From the NCBI GenBank assembly GCA_023136155.1, contig JAGLRT010000063.1, positions 1 through 15,767 on the forward strand: DNA of 15,767 nucleotides. The letters run 5' to 3'. Source of the DNA: Methanosarcinales archaeon. GTDB lineage: Archaea > Halobacteriota > Methanosarcinia > Methanosarcinales > Methanocomedenaceae. Positions 1 through 6,495 of the stretch are shown here, piece by piece. The notes beneath the pieces were generated by a model. It was given only the letters and a program-made list of their open reading frames with translations. It was not told the origin of the DNA and did not search any database. The stretch's first letter is position 1. Each line of letters opens with the position of its first letter. A program made the position numbers and the translations under genes.

Positions 1-87
1 CCTCATATGGATGTTGAAAACAATAAATCACAAAGCTTCTGCTTTTTTTGTCAAACACTTATAGAATTGACAGGGATTGTTCAATAA
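1..87 (+). other. Open reading frame tail entering from the left edge, unrecognised
   Basis: A plus-strand frame is open from the first base to a TAA at 85-87, giving about 28 residues that include a CFFC motif. It could be the C-terminus of a gene lying left of the window, or a short ORF from the ATG at 7, or chance. No family is recognised and nothing downstream supports an operon. Confidence that it is coding is low. Confidence 0.15.
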
Positions 88-217
88 AATAAGCTTGACA
101 ATACAACGTAATCCACCACCACCAACTTAATCTAACTCCCTGTCACCGCCGCCTTCTGGGATAACTCAAATGTCACCATTAACATAATTTGGATTATGAT
201 AAACCAACTTATGATGA

Positions 218-361
218 TCAGAATTATTTGAGGGTAAGACTACTGGCATGCCCATTGCCATGATGGTCAGGAACAAAGATGCTGACTCCAGTAAATATGA
301 CATTATTAAGCACATGCCCCACAGTATCTTATTTCAAACAATGATACCTACTCAATGTTAA
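218..361 (+). pseudogene. aroC: Relic of chorismate synthase (aroC), internal fragment
   Basis: The plus-strand frame from 218 reads LFEGKTTGMPIAMMVRN and continues KDADSSKYDIIKHMP up to 319. This closely follows the internal segment of archaeal chorismate synthases that normally runs from the (I/V)FEG-(M/K)-(S/T)TG-TPI motif to the IKD-x-x-RPGHAD motif. Intact AroC converts EPSP to chorismate in the shikimate pathway and has about 360 residues. Here two in-frame TGA codons (212-217) lie just upstream. The conserved RPGHADYTY motif that should follow is gone, and the frame runs into unrelated residues to a TAA at 359-361. No N-terminal or C-terminal AroC motifs were found in neighbouring frames. 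It is therefore read as a decayed fragment, not a working gene. The match is from memory of the family and not from an alignment. Confidence 0.65.
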
Positions 362-368
362 AAAGAAC

Positions 369-498
369 ATAAATTGTATCCGCTTCAAATCTAAGGGTAA
401 CTAACTCCTTTTTAAAATCTAAAACCCGCTTAAGCACTTGATTTAGATAATCCAAACATTCATTTTACACTGATTTTTGAAGTGGATACCATAAATTA
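369..498. repeat. Imperfect inverted duplication in degenerate DNA
   Basis: Arms at about 369-402 and 464-498 are inverted copies. The core, 376-389 against 476-489, pairs at 13 of 14 positions. Read outward, both arms encode similar peptides: the minus strand of the left arm gives VTLRFEADTIYVLF (the end of a frame open from 464 to the TAG at 348-350), and the plus strand of the right arm gives FTLIFEVDTINY before a TAA. The shared TLxFExDTI pattern suggests two decayed, oppositely oriented copies of one coding fragment. I do not recognise the parent family. The rest of 1-639 is AT-rich and shows no intact gene. Confidence 0.4.
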
Positions 499-639
499 TT
501 AAATATAGTTTAACAGGCCGTACCAAAACTTCTAATTTTGCAAATTATATTCCTTAGTTTTAAATTTAAACACTTTATAGGGCTTATTTCGTGAGTATTT
601 TTTACTTTTGGGACAGCCTGCCTTAAACATTATCGGGGA

Positions 640-1347
640 TTATACGCTCTCTACTGGTTTTTCTGTCAGGGATATAGTAGGGGTAATTGAATTTCTTTTA
701 CAAGCATCCACACATTTCATACAATTGAAACAATCATCGTTATCAGAGGTGTCAGTTACGTCAAGTTCCATCGGACAATCCTTGTGACATAGCTTACATT
801 CCACACAATTGTTAACCTGGAGCTTTAAAAGACGCTTTTTTGCCAATAATGACTGGATATAACCCATTGGGCAAAAACTGCACCAGGTCCTTGGCTTAAA
901 TATTATGCCAAGGGGAACGGCTAACAGGATAGTACTCACGATACACATCAATACCAAAAAACCACCCATCAGTGATAGAGGATTGTCTGAACGAAGGACT
1001 GGATTGTATCCCAGCAATGATAATCCAAGCAGTAATGTCATTGCAGCTAACATCATATTTTTGAATCCATTGGTCCTTAATATTTTGGGAATCCTGCGAT
1101 TCATAGACATGGGGGCCAGTACTCGGTCAAGGAACACACCCCTTGGACATAACCATCCACACCAGAACCTACCAAACAAAGGTGCGAGAAGGATACCACC
1201 AAGTACCACAAATCCTATGAATATCAGGCCTATAATGAAAAGGCTGTCATTATCTGTAAATAAGCCATATGTTGCAACCGCAAATATTAATGAGCTTATA
1301 GACAGTGAAGCTAATTGTATTTTTTGGCGATGATTTTTATAATTCAT
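640..1347 (-). CDS. Membrane-bound 4Fe-4S electron-transfer protein, NapH/NosR-like
   Basis: The product (235 residues from ATG 1347) resembles the NapH/NosR/YccM family, membrane iron-sulfur proteins that pass electrons between the quinone or thiol pool and partner redox enzymes. Four hydrophobic segments are visible. Two carry the family's loop motifs: FWCGWLCPRG after segment 2 and WCSFCPMG after segment 4. The C-terminal tail has two ferredoxin-type clusters, CVECKLCHKDCP and CFNCMKCVDAC; the second ends in CKRN, lacking the usual CP. The frame can be extended to a GTG at 1359, but the ATG at 1347 follows a TTGAGA and gives the usual short cytoplasmic N-terminus, so I prefer it. The gene stands alone: queA-tgt ends about 90 bases upstream and no partner reductase is next to it, so the electron acceptor is unknown. 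The family call is firm, the role is inference. Confidence 0.85.
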   Translation of the reverse strand: MNYKNHRQKIQLASLSISSLIFAVATYGLFTDNDSLFIIGLIFIGFVVLGGILLAPLFGRFWCGWLCPRGVFLDRVLAPMSMNRRIPKILRTNGFKNMMLAAMTLLLGLSLLGYNPVLRSDNPLSLMGGFLVLMCIVSTILLAVPLGIIFKPRTWCSFCPMGYIQSLLAKKRLLKLQVNNCVECKLCHKDCPMELDVTDTSDNDDCFNCMKCVDACKRNSITPTISLTEKPVESV

Positions 1348-1375
1348 ATTTCTCAACACTCTATAAGAGAAATTT

Positions 1376-1408
1376 GACTATATATAGTTTTGCATGGTTC
1401 TGTACCAT
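1376..1408 (-). promoter_or_regulatory. TATA promoter with adjacent palindromic site, for the NapH-like gene
   Basis: On the minus strand AAAACTATATATAG (plus 1378-1391) is a strong archaeal BRE/TATA element. Transcription would start near 1355-1360, close to the start codon, so the leader is very short. Directly upstream lies a perfect 5-bp inverted repeat with a 5-base spacer (plus 1394-1408, ATGGT/ACCAT), placed where a regulator would affect TFB/TBP binding. The minus-strand 10-mer ATGGTACAGA in it recurs at 6220-6229. Confidence 0.55.
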
Positions 1409-1436
1409 CCACGCACAGCAGATAAAATTAATAATA

Positions 1437-2540
1437 TCACTTACTTAAATATTGCTGTTTAAACCAATCTTTAAATTCAATGAACCTATCTTCAATAATA
1501 GCCACCCTTGCCTGTTTAATAATGTCCTGAAGGAAATGAACATTATGTATGGATGCCAGACGCATGGCCAGGAGTTCCGATTCCTTGAAAAGGTGGTAAA
1601 TGTATGCCCTTGAAAAATGCCTGCAGGTATAGCAACTGCATTCTTCATCAATGGGCCTGAAATCTCTTTTTTGGGATGAGCGACGTAGGTTCATCTGCCC
1701 GTGTCTGGTCATCACAGTCTTGTGTCGGGCATTTCTGGTGGGGAATGCACTGTCAAAGATGTCTACACCCAGAGATATAGATTCCAGCAATTCCACGGGC
1801 GAGCCTACACCCATCAGGTACCGGGGTTTGTCAGGCGGTATCTGGGTCAGGTTCAACCTGATGATCTCATGCATAACCTCTTTTGGCTCACCAATACTCA
1901 AACCCCCGATGCCATAGCCGTCAAAATCCATATCCACCAGCTTGCGGGCACAGATCTCCCTCATTTCAGGATATGTTCCCCCCTGTAGAATGGCAAAGAC
2001 AAGCTGGTTGTCGTTACAACGGGCATCAATACTGCGTTGGCCCCAGTTCAGTGTCCGGCACACTGATTCCCTGACATCATCACGGGTGCTACCCCATGGC
2101 GGGCAGTCATCCAGCACCATTGCCACGTCAGAACCAAGAGCACCCTGAATCTCCATGCACATCTCAGGCGTGTACATATACCGCTTACCATCCCTGGAAT
2201 TCATGTAACTTATGCCCTGGTTGTTCAATTTGAACTTGAACTCTTTGCGTAATATCTGGAACCCGCCGCTGTCCGTGAAAATAGCTCCGTCCCAATCCAT
2301 GAACTTATGCAGCCCTCCGGCCTCTTTTATCAATTCATGACCCGGGCTCAGGTATAAGTGGAATGCATTACTTATGATGGCCTTGGTTCCCATCTCCTGT
2401 ATTTCCTGGGGCGTAAGCGTTTTGACCGTGGCCTTGGTCGCCACTGGCATAAAGGCGGGTGTATCTACAACCTTATGGTGTGTGGTCAGTTTTCCTACCC
2501 TGGCATTTGATGAATTTTCCTGGTGAACTATTTTAAACAT
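1437..2540 (-). CDS. tgt: tRNA-guanine transglycosylase, bacterial (queuosine) type
   Basis: The enzyme swaps guanine at the wobble position of GUN-anticodon tRNAs for a 7-deazaguanine (preQ1 in bacteria). The length of 367 residues matches bacterial Tgt and lacks the PUA-bearing C-terminal extension of archaeosine-type ArcTGT. Visible motifs are DSGGFQ with catalytic D90, LDDCPPW at 143-149, ILQGG near 184, GGLSIGE at 212-218, the nucleophile D263 in DSAFPTRNARH, and the zinc site C301-x-C303-xx-C306-x25-H332. Ile at the position of the bacterial Val in GGL(A/S)VGE is bulky, which fits preQ1 better than queuine (eukaryotic enzymes have Gly there). The ATG at 2540 has an AGGGG about 7 bases upstream. 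It lies 25 bases downstream of queA, its pathway partner. A T-rich tract follows the TGA. A bacterial-type Tgt in an archaeal context suggests lateral transfer. Confidence 0.93.
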   Translation of the reverse strand: MFKIVHQENSSNARVGKLTTHHKVVDTPAFMPVATKATVKTLTPQEIQEMGTKAIISNAFHLYLSPGHELIKEAGGLHKFMDWDGAIFTDSGGFQILRKEFKFKLNNQGISYMNSRDGKRYMYTPEMCMEIQGALGSDVAMVLDDCPPWGSTRDDVRESVCRTLNWGQRSIDARCNDNQLVFAILQGGTYPEMREICARKLVDMDFDGYGIGGLSIGEPKEVMHEIIRLNLTQIPPDKPRYLMGVGSPVELLESISLGVDIFDSAFPTRNARHKTVMTRHGQMNLRRSSQKRDFRPIDEECSCYTCRHFSRAYIYHLFKESELLAMRLASIHNVHFLQDIIKQARVAIIEDRFIEFKDWFKQQYLSK

Positions 2541-2565
2541 GTTCTGCCCCTATTCTGTTCTCATT

Positions 2566-3609
2566 TTACTCTCTCCACTCTACCCTCTTGTTGTTCAATA
2601 TGAACATTGCATCTCCAAAACTGTAGAACCTATATCCTTTATCAATGGCCGCGCTGTATGCTGCCAGCACCGCTTCCCTTCCGGCATAAGCACTGATAAG
2701 CATTAACAATGTGGATTTTGGAAGATGGAAATTGGTAATTAGGCCACTCAAAGGTGTCTTGAACTGGTATGGCGGGTGGATAAATATCTCACTCCAGCCC
2801 TGGGACGGTGCTATCTTGCCATCCAGCCAACGTGCACTTTCCAGCGCCCTCACCGTGGTTGTACCTACCACAATAATTCTTCCTCCATCTTTGATAGTAT
2901 CATTAATGGCCCGGGCCGTATCCTCGTCAATAGTAAAGTGTTCGCTTTCCATGGTATGCTCTTCCACGTCTTTGGCACGGACCGGCATGAATGTGCCTAC
3001 ACCTACGTGCAGAGTAACAAATGCCAGACTTACGCTCATCTGTTCTATCGTATCAAGCAACTCTGGCGTAAAATGCAGTCCGGCAGTTGGTGCCGCAATG
3101 GAGCCTTCGTCCCTGGAATATATGGTCTGGTAGCGCTCACCATCTTCCAGGTGTTCTTTAATATATGGCGGCACTGGCATAACTCCTTCCTCGTAGAGGC
3201 AGGAGTTCATGTCACCGTCACATTTGAAAATGATATTGTACCTGTATCCGGTATGTGTATCAACCCGCTCCTTCACGGTACCAGATATTGTATTGAAATT
3301 AAGTTTTGCCCCCACCTTTACCTTACCCCTGACCAGGCATTCGTAATACTTATCATCCAACCGCTTAACCAGCAGCATCTCAACCCGGCCCCCCGTCTCT
3401 TTCGTACCGTAAAGCCTGGCAGGTATCACCCTGCTGTCGTTCAATACCAGCAGGTCACCCGGGCGCAGGAACCGGGGCAGGTCATGGAAAATGTGATGAT
3501 GCCTTTTGTCTTCATCCATCACCATCAACTTTGATGAATCCCTGGGGTCTGCAGGACTCTGGGCTATCATGTCTTGGGGCAGTTGGTAGTCAAAATCAGA
3601 TAGTTTCAT
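2566..3609 (-). CDS. queA: S-adenosylmethionine:tRNA ribosyltransferase-isomerase QueA
   Basis: QueA transfers and isomerises the ribosyl group of SAM onto preQ1 already in tRNA, forming epoxyqueuosine. At 347 residues it is full length for the family. Diagnostic segments appear in order: YQLPQDMIAQSP (8-19), LLVLNDSRVIPARL, GGRVEMLLVKR, PVPPYI, GSIAAPTAGLHFT, LHVGVGTFMPV, a histidine-rich EEHTMESEHF, GTTTVRALES, the SEIFIHPPYQFK to TNFHLPKSTLLML block, and YRFYSFGDAMFIL. The ATG at 3609 has a G-rich Shine-Dalgarno tract 5-10 bases upstream. It heads an operon with tgt. The remaining queuosine step, epoxyqueuosine reduction by QueG or QueH, and the preQ1-forming QueF are not in this window. 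QueA is normally bacterial because archaea make archaeosine instead, so the gene is an oddity here. Confidence 0.95.
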   Translation of the reverse strand: MKLSDFDYQLPQDMIAQSPADPRDSSKLMVMDEDKRHHHIFHDLPRFLRPGDLLVLNDSRVIPARLYGTKETGGRVEMLLVKRLDDKYYECLVRGKVKVGAKLNFNTISGTVKERVDTHTGYRYNIIFKCDGDMNSCLYEEGVMPVPPYIKEHLEDGERYQTIYSRDEGSIAAPTAGLHFTPELLDTIEQMSVSLAFVTLHVGVGTFMPVRAKDVEEHTMESEHFTIDEDTARAINDTIKDGGRIIVVGTTTVRALESARWLDGKIAPSQGWSEIFIHPPYQFKTPLSGLITNFHLPKSTLLMLISAYAGREAVLAAYSAAIDKGYRFYSFGDAMFILNNKRVEWRE

Positions 3610-3675
3610 GTCTGTCCCCCCATTGGACTAATATGATTAAATCTTTGTGCAAAATTTAATGTCTTGGTAATGGTA

Positions 3676-3692
3676 AGAAATATTATATCCTA
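3676..3692. promoter_or_regulatory. Shared TATA region between divergent queA and dehydratase-like operons
   Basis: The sequence AAATATTATATCC on the plus strand lies about 25 bases before the ATG at 3709. That is the spacing for a leaderless archaeal transcript, and no Shine-Dalgarno is seen there. Its complement GGATATAATATTT can serve queA in the other direction with a leader of about 50 bases. One near-symmetrical TATA box may therefore fire both ways. The assignment is by eye only. Confidence 0.45.
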
Positions 3693-3708
3693 AACCTATT
3701 GTCAGCCG

Positions 3709-4650
3709 ATGAAAGAAACGGTAGGAATAACAGCCCTGGTTCCCCCTGAACTCATTTATGCATGCGGTAAACGGCCTATGGATGTGAACAACTTGGTGCC
3801 AGAATCATCTTTAAGCCCTGGCAGTAAACTATGCGCCTGGACTGCCATCTGGAGGGACATGATACTGAACGGTGGACTGGATATTGATTCGCTGGTTGTG
3901 GTTGCCGGAGGCGACTGCCATAATGCGCTGGTGGACGGGCAAAAAGTGGAACTAAACGGAATGTCCACACATTATTTTTTCTATCCCTTTGACAGGGATA
4001 CAGATTACCTAAGGTCACAGCTTGAGAAATTGACCAGGTTTCTTGGTGGCATAAAAGACGAGAAGATGTTTTCCCTCATAAGCGACCTGAAGTCGAAGGG
4101 TAGGGCACTGGACGAACTAAGAGTAAACGACCGTGCCCGGGCAAGCGATGTATTCTCTGCCTTGATATCGTTCAGTGACCTATGCCGAAACCCGGATGTA
4201 TTTGAAAAGACGCTGAACAATGTACCCGAAACTGATGTGGAATATTCCAGCCGGATTGCGCTCATTGGCGTACCACCAATATATCCTGACTTCCATGAGA
4301 CAGCTGAGAGTTTCGGACTGCACGTAGTGTACGATGAACTGCCTTATGAATTCTTACGCCTCGGCGGGTCTGACCTGGACTCCCTGGCCCGCAGTTACAG
4401 CGAATATTCCTTCGCAGGCTCTATTAAGAACAGGGTAGAGCTGATAAAGGACGAACTGCAGCGGCGCCGGGTGGATGGGGTAATACATTATACCCAGTTC
4501 GCTTGCCACCACACCCTTGAAGATGAAATTTTCAGGGAGTATCTGGATTATCCAATACTCACCGTGCAGGGAGACCTTCCCCGGCCGTCATCGGAACAGC
4601 TCAAGCTCAGGTTAGAGGCTTTTTCTGAGATGCTGGAAGTGATGCCGTGA
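3709..4650 (+). CDS. 2-hydroxyacyl-CoA dehydratase D (HgdB)-like iron-sulfur protein, short form
   Basis: The protein belongs to the 2-hydroxyglutaryl-CoA dehydratase D / benzoyl-CoA reductase / double-cubane-protein superfamily, whose members receive a very low-potential electron from an ATP-driven activase. Family features are the opening PPELIYACGKRP, then C42 (LCAW), C70 (GGDCHN) and C266 in the HYTQFACHH segment. These three cysteines sit where the family binds its [4Fe-4S] cluster. C19 and C159 are additional. At 313 residues it is shorter than typical HgdA/HgdB (about 370-480). Only one such subunit is present, whereas true dehydratases use two. The substrate cannot be read from sequence. 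Possibilities are an acyl-CoA dehydration, a small-molecule reduction as in double-cubane proteins, or reductive activation of another enzyme. The start is probably leaderless. The gene overlaps its activase by 4 bases. Confidence 0.8.
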   Translation: MKETVGITALVPPELIYACGKRPMDVNNLVPESSLSPGSKLCAWTAIWRDMILNGGLDIDSLVVVAGGDCHNALVDGQKVELNGMSTHYFFYPFDRDTDYLRSQLEKLTRFLGGIKDEKMFSLISDLKSKGRALDELRVNDRARASDVFSALISFSDLCRNPDVFEKTLNNVPETDVEYSSRIALIGVPPIYPDFHETAESFGLHVVYDELPYEFLRLGGSDLDSLARSYSEYSFAGSIKNRVELIKDELQRRRVDGVIHYTQFACHHTLEDEIFREYLDYPILTVQGDLPRPSSEQLKLRLEAFSEMLEVMP

Positions 4651-5360
4651 ATATTGGGCTTGATGTGGGTAGTACCACTGCCAAAGTTGTGCACATGGAG
4701 GATAGTGAGGTTATCTTTTCAAAAGTGGTACCGAGCCATCGCTGGATAGAACTTATAAACGACGGACAGGATGATAGAAACATCGTGTCCACTGGATATT
4801 TCAGGAAAAGAGTGCCCCGTTTTGCTGCTATAACCGAGATTACAACTGCATCACTTGGTGCCAGATACCATGATCCGGATGTCCAGGTTATTGTTGACAT
4901 CGGCGGGCAGGATACCAAAGTTATCGACCTGCGCAGCAATACTTTTGTGATAAATGACAAGTGCAGTGCGGGTACAGGAGCTTTTTTGGAACTGGCAGCA
5001 CACTATTTTGACATACCTGTAGGATCACTGGGTGAACTGCATAGCAGGGCAACTAAAGGAGCTCAGATAAACAATACCTGTGGCGTGTTCGCCATATCTG
5101 AGATGATATCCCAGCTTGTTGGTGGGTTTAGTATGGAAGAAGTGATATATGGATTGCATCAGGCCTTTGCCATGCGAATCGCACAGATGGTTCCGCCTGC
5201 CAATACTGTGATGCTTATTGGCGGTACAGTTCAAAATACTGGCATAGTTGATTCGGTAAAAAACGTGCTGGATTCAAAAATAGAAGTACCGGGCGCACCC
5301 CAGTTGGTCAATGCCCTGGGTGCAGCCCTGTACATGGAAAGATTGGATGATAGCGGATAA
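4647..5360 (+). CDS. ATP-dependent activase of the HgdC/BcrAD/BadFG family
   Basis: This is an ASKHA-fold ATPase that, as a homodimer around one [4Fe-4S] cluster, couples ATP hydrolysis to injection of a single low-potential electron into its partner protein. All signature blocks are intact: phosphate-binding GLDVGSTTAK (4-13), DIGGQDTK (84-91), NDKCSAGTGAFLE with cluster ligand C106, NNTCGVFAISEM with ligand C145, and a C-terminal MLIGGT block. The two cysteines are 39 residues apart, as in characterised activators. The length of 237 residues is somewhat short, and the N-terminal lobe is compact. The GTG start at 4647 overlaps the upstream TGA by 4 bases (GTGA), so the two proteins are translationally coupled and the dehydratase-like protein is almost surely its partner. 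It ends 2 bases from the convergent gene. Ferredoxin is the expected donor. Confidence 0.9.
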   Translation: MNIGLDVGSTTAKVVHMEDSEVIFSKVVPSHRWIELINDGQDDRNIVSTGYFRKRVPRFAAITEITTASLGARYHDPDVQVIVDIGGQDTKVIDLRSNTFVINDKCSAGTGAFLELAAHYFDIPVGSLGELHSRATKGAQINNTCGVFAISEMISQLVGGFSMEEVIYGLHQAFAMRIAQMVPPANTVMLIGGTVQNTGIVDSVKNVLDSKIEVPGAPQLVNALGAALYMERLDDSG

Positions 5361-5362
5361 GT

Positions 5363-5713
5363 TTAATCTTCTACCCACGGACTTTTGTATCCCCCATTAC
5401 TAATCTCACGCATCCGCTTGATCATGTAATCATGTGCCGCGTTTACTGCTTCCAATTTGCCACGCAGGACTAATATTTCGCGGGTATCAACTTCTATTAT
5501 TTCGACATTGGTCAATCTGGTTACCGGTTCCAGATCAAATTCTTCTACCAGTTCTACAATTAGTGATTCAGGTACACCAGGTGGTATCATCAGGTCATAC
5601 AAACCTTCAAGCTCGTCAACTTCCTGTTTTCCTCCTAAATCTTCTTCTTCAGTAAATTCATCACCAATATATACGTTCTTTTCATCTTTTTTTTTAATTG
5701 CTGATTCTGTCAA
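5363..5713 (-). CDS. Unrecognised acidic 116-residue protein
   Basis: I do not recognise the family. The first 35 residues are highly charged and probably disordered (lysine-rich start, then GDEFTEEEDLGG). The remainder, from about DLMIPPGVPESLIVELVEEF, alternates predicted helices and strands (RLTNVEIIEVDTREILVLRGKLEAVNAAHDYMIKRM). It looks like one small alpha/beta domain, possibly nucleic-acid or protein binding. There are no cysteines, signal peptide or membrane segment. The start is TTG at 5713, supported by AGGTGA four bases upstream; there is no in-frame ATG near it. It follows the split-barrel flavoprotein gene by 33 bases on the same strand, which suggests an operon, and converges with the activase gene only 2 bases away. 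Clean codon structure and the ribosome site make it a likely real gene. Confidence 0.7.
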   Translation of the reverse strand: MTESAIKKKDEKNVYIGDEFTEEEDLGGKQEVDELEGLYDLMIPPGVPESLIVELVEEFDLEPVTRLTNVEIIEVDTREILVLRGKLEAVNAAHDYMIKRMREISNGGYKSPWVED

Positions 5714-5746
5714 ATGATCACCTAAATATTTTAATCTATAAACATA

Positions 5747-6145
5747 CTATGCTATTTTTTTACCTGCGTTTGGTCCGTATACGGCGTCATAGACCTCTTC
5801 CACATGGAATATCACTACAGCCTTTCCGGGTAGTTTTTTGGATTCAGCCAAGCTCTTTGCTTCATTGTAACGGTCGCCTTTTTCAAGATAGTCAACTGAA
5901 CCTTTGACCTGATATGATTGTGCGGTTTCAGCATCATAAGCTACAAGGGACAATCTTGGATTGGCTTTAAGGTTATCGGCAGTTTTTTTGAGGAAATTGT
6001 CTACTATCATTATAGTTTCATCATCAATGAATTTCCACATTCCAACAAAGATCACATTTGGTTTGCCGTTGCTATCTGCCGTAGCAATAGGCAGAGGTTT
6101 TTGTTTTTGGATTACTTCTTTAACTTCGGGGGATAATTTGACCAT
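5747..6145 (-). CDS. Pyridoxamine 5'-phosphate oxidase-like FMN-binding split-barrel protein
   Basis: The 132-residue product has the pattern of the PNPOx-like split-barrel superfamily: an N-terminal helix (LSPEVKEVIQKQ), strand PLPIATADSNGKPNVIFVGM typical of the FMN phosphate-binding region, then a block IMIVDNFLKKTADNLKANPRLSLVAYD followed by QVKGSVDYLEKGD. Members bind FMN or F420 and act as small oxidoreductases or flavin carriers; substrate specificity cannot be read. The frame opens at ATG 6157. The ATG at 6145 is preferred because GGTGA lies 5 bases before it, while nothing resembling a ribosome site precedes 6157. It is the first gene of a likely operon with the 116-residue unknown protein. 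It is unlikely to be the vitamin B6 enzyme itself, which is longer. Confidence 0.8.
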   Translation of the reverse strand: MVKLSPEVKEVIQKQKPLPIATADSNGKPNVIFVGMWKFIDDETIMIVDNFLKKTADNLKANPRLSLVAYDAETAQSYQVKGSVDYLEKGDRYNEAKSLAESKKLPGKAVVIFHVEEVYDAVYGPNAGKKIA

Positions 6146-6219
6146 ATTGTTCACCATTGATTATTGTAGTTATTGAGGTTCATAAATGTTTGGATGTATT
6201 ACTGGAATAAATGCAATGT

Positions 6220-6249
6220 ATGGTACAGACAGGTAAAATATATTTTTTC
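6220..6249 (+). promoter_or_regulatory. Operator-like 10-mer plus A/T-rich TATA element
   Basis: ATGGTACAGA (6220-6229) is followed after a few bases by AAAATATATTTT (6235-6247). The same 10-mer in the same orientation relative to a BRE/TATA occurs upstream of the NapH-like gene on the minus strand (plus 1399-1408). The A/T box is symmetric and could also serve the minus-strand flavoprotein gene starting at 6145. A second TATA-like box, CTTATACC at 6268-6275, lies 28 bases before the small ORF at 6299. Functional assignment is inference. Confidence 0.35.
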
Positions 6250-6298
6250 GGAATGGGTCTGGATAATCTTATACCACTGATATGCTATTATTACAAGA

Positions 6299-6430
6299 AT
6301 GAATATTACGAAAAATCCTGAAAAGTCAAAAGTTGCAACGGTACACCCAACTGCAGCAGAGCTGCAGGGTATAGTGATTATAGCAGAAAAAATAAAAGAG
6401 CCCAATGTAACATCTTACTTAATGCGGTAA
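6299..6430 (+). CDS. Possible small ORF, 43 residues, unrecognised
   Basis: The frame runs ATG 6299 to TAA 6428-6430 and encodes a soluble, lysine-rich peptide (NITKNPEKSKVATVHPTAAE, then LQGIVIIAEKIKEPN). It is attractive because a TATA-like CTTATACC sits 28 bases upstream, the distance expected for a leaderless mRNA, and an operator-like 10-mer lies further up. Composition looks protein-like with no rare residue pile-ups. Against it: it is short, no Shine-Dalgarno is seen, and I know no homologue. The opposite strand has an overlapping 68-residue frame (6199-6405) with a hydrophobic stretch, treated as a shadow. It may also be the stump of a longer gene. Confidence 0.35.
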   Translation: MNITKNPEKSKVATVHPTAAELQGIVIIAEKIKEPNVTSYLMR

Positions 6431-6495
6431 AATTGAAATATTGGGTGTTTACTTAATAAGAATTTTGTATCGGATTTTATTTTGATGATTGTAAA

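Noticed and set aside
211..286. Box C (ATGATGA) and box D (CTGA) spacing suggesting a C/D guide RNA
   Set aside because: No terminal stem flanks the boxes, and the bases between them are better explained as chorismate synthase coding remnant.
2776..3534. 252-residue plus-strand open frame
   Set aside because: Antisense to queA, whose motifs cover the same bases. The composition (His/Cys/Arg-rich) is typical of a shadow frame.
6199..6405. 68-residue minus-strand frame with a hydrophobic stretch
   Set aside because: It overlaps the promoter region and the plus-strand small ORF, has no ribosome site, and its hydrophobic run is the complement of an A-rich stretch.
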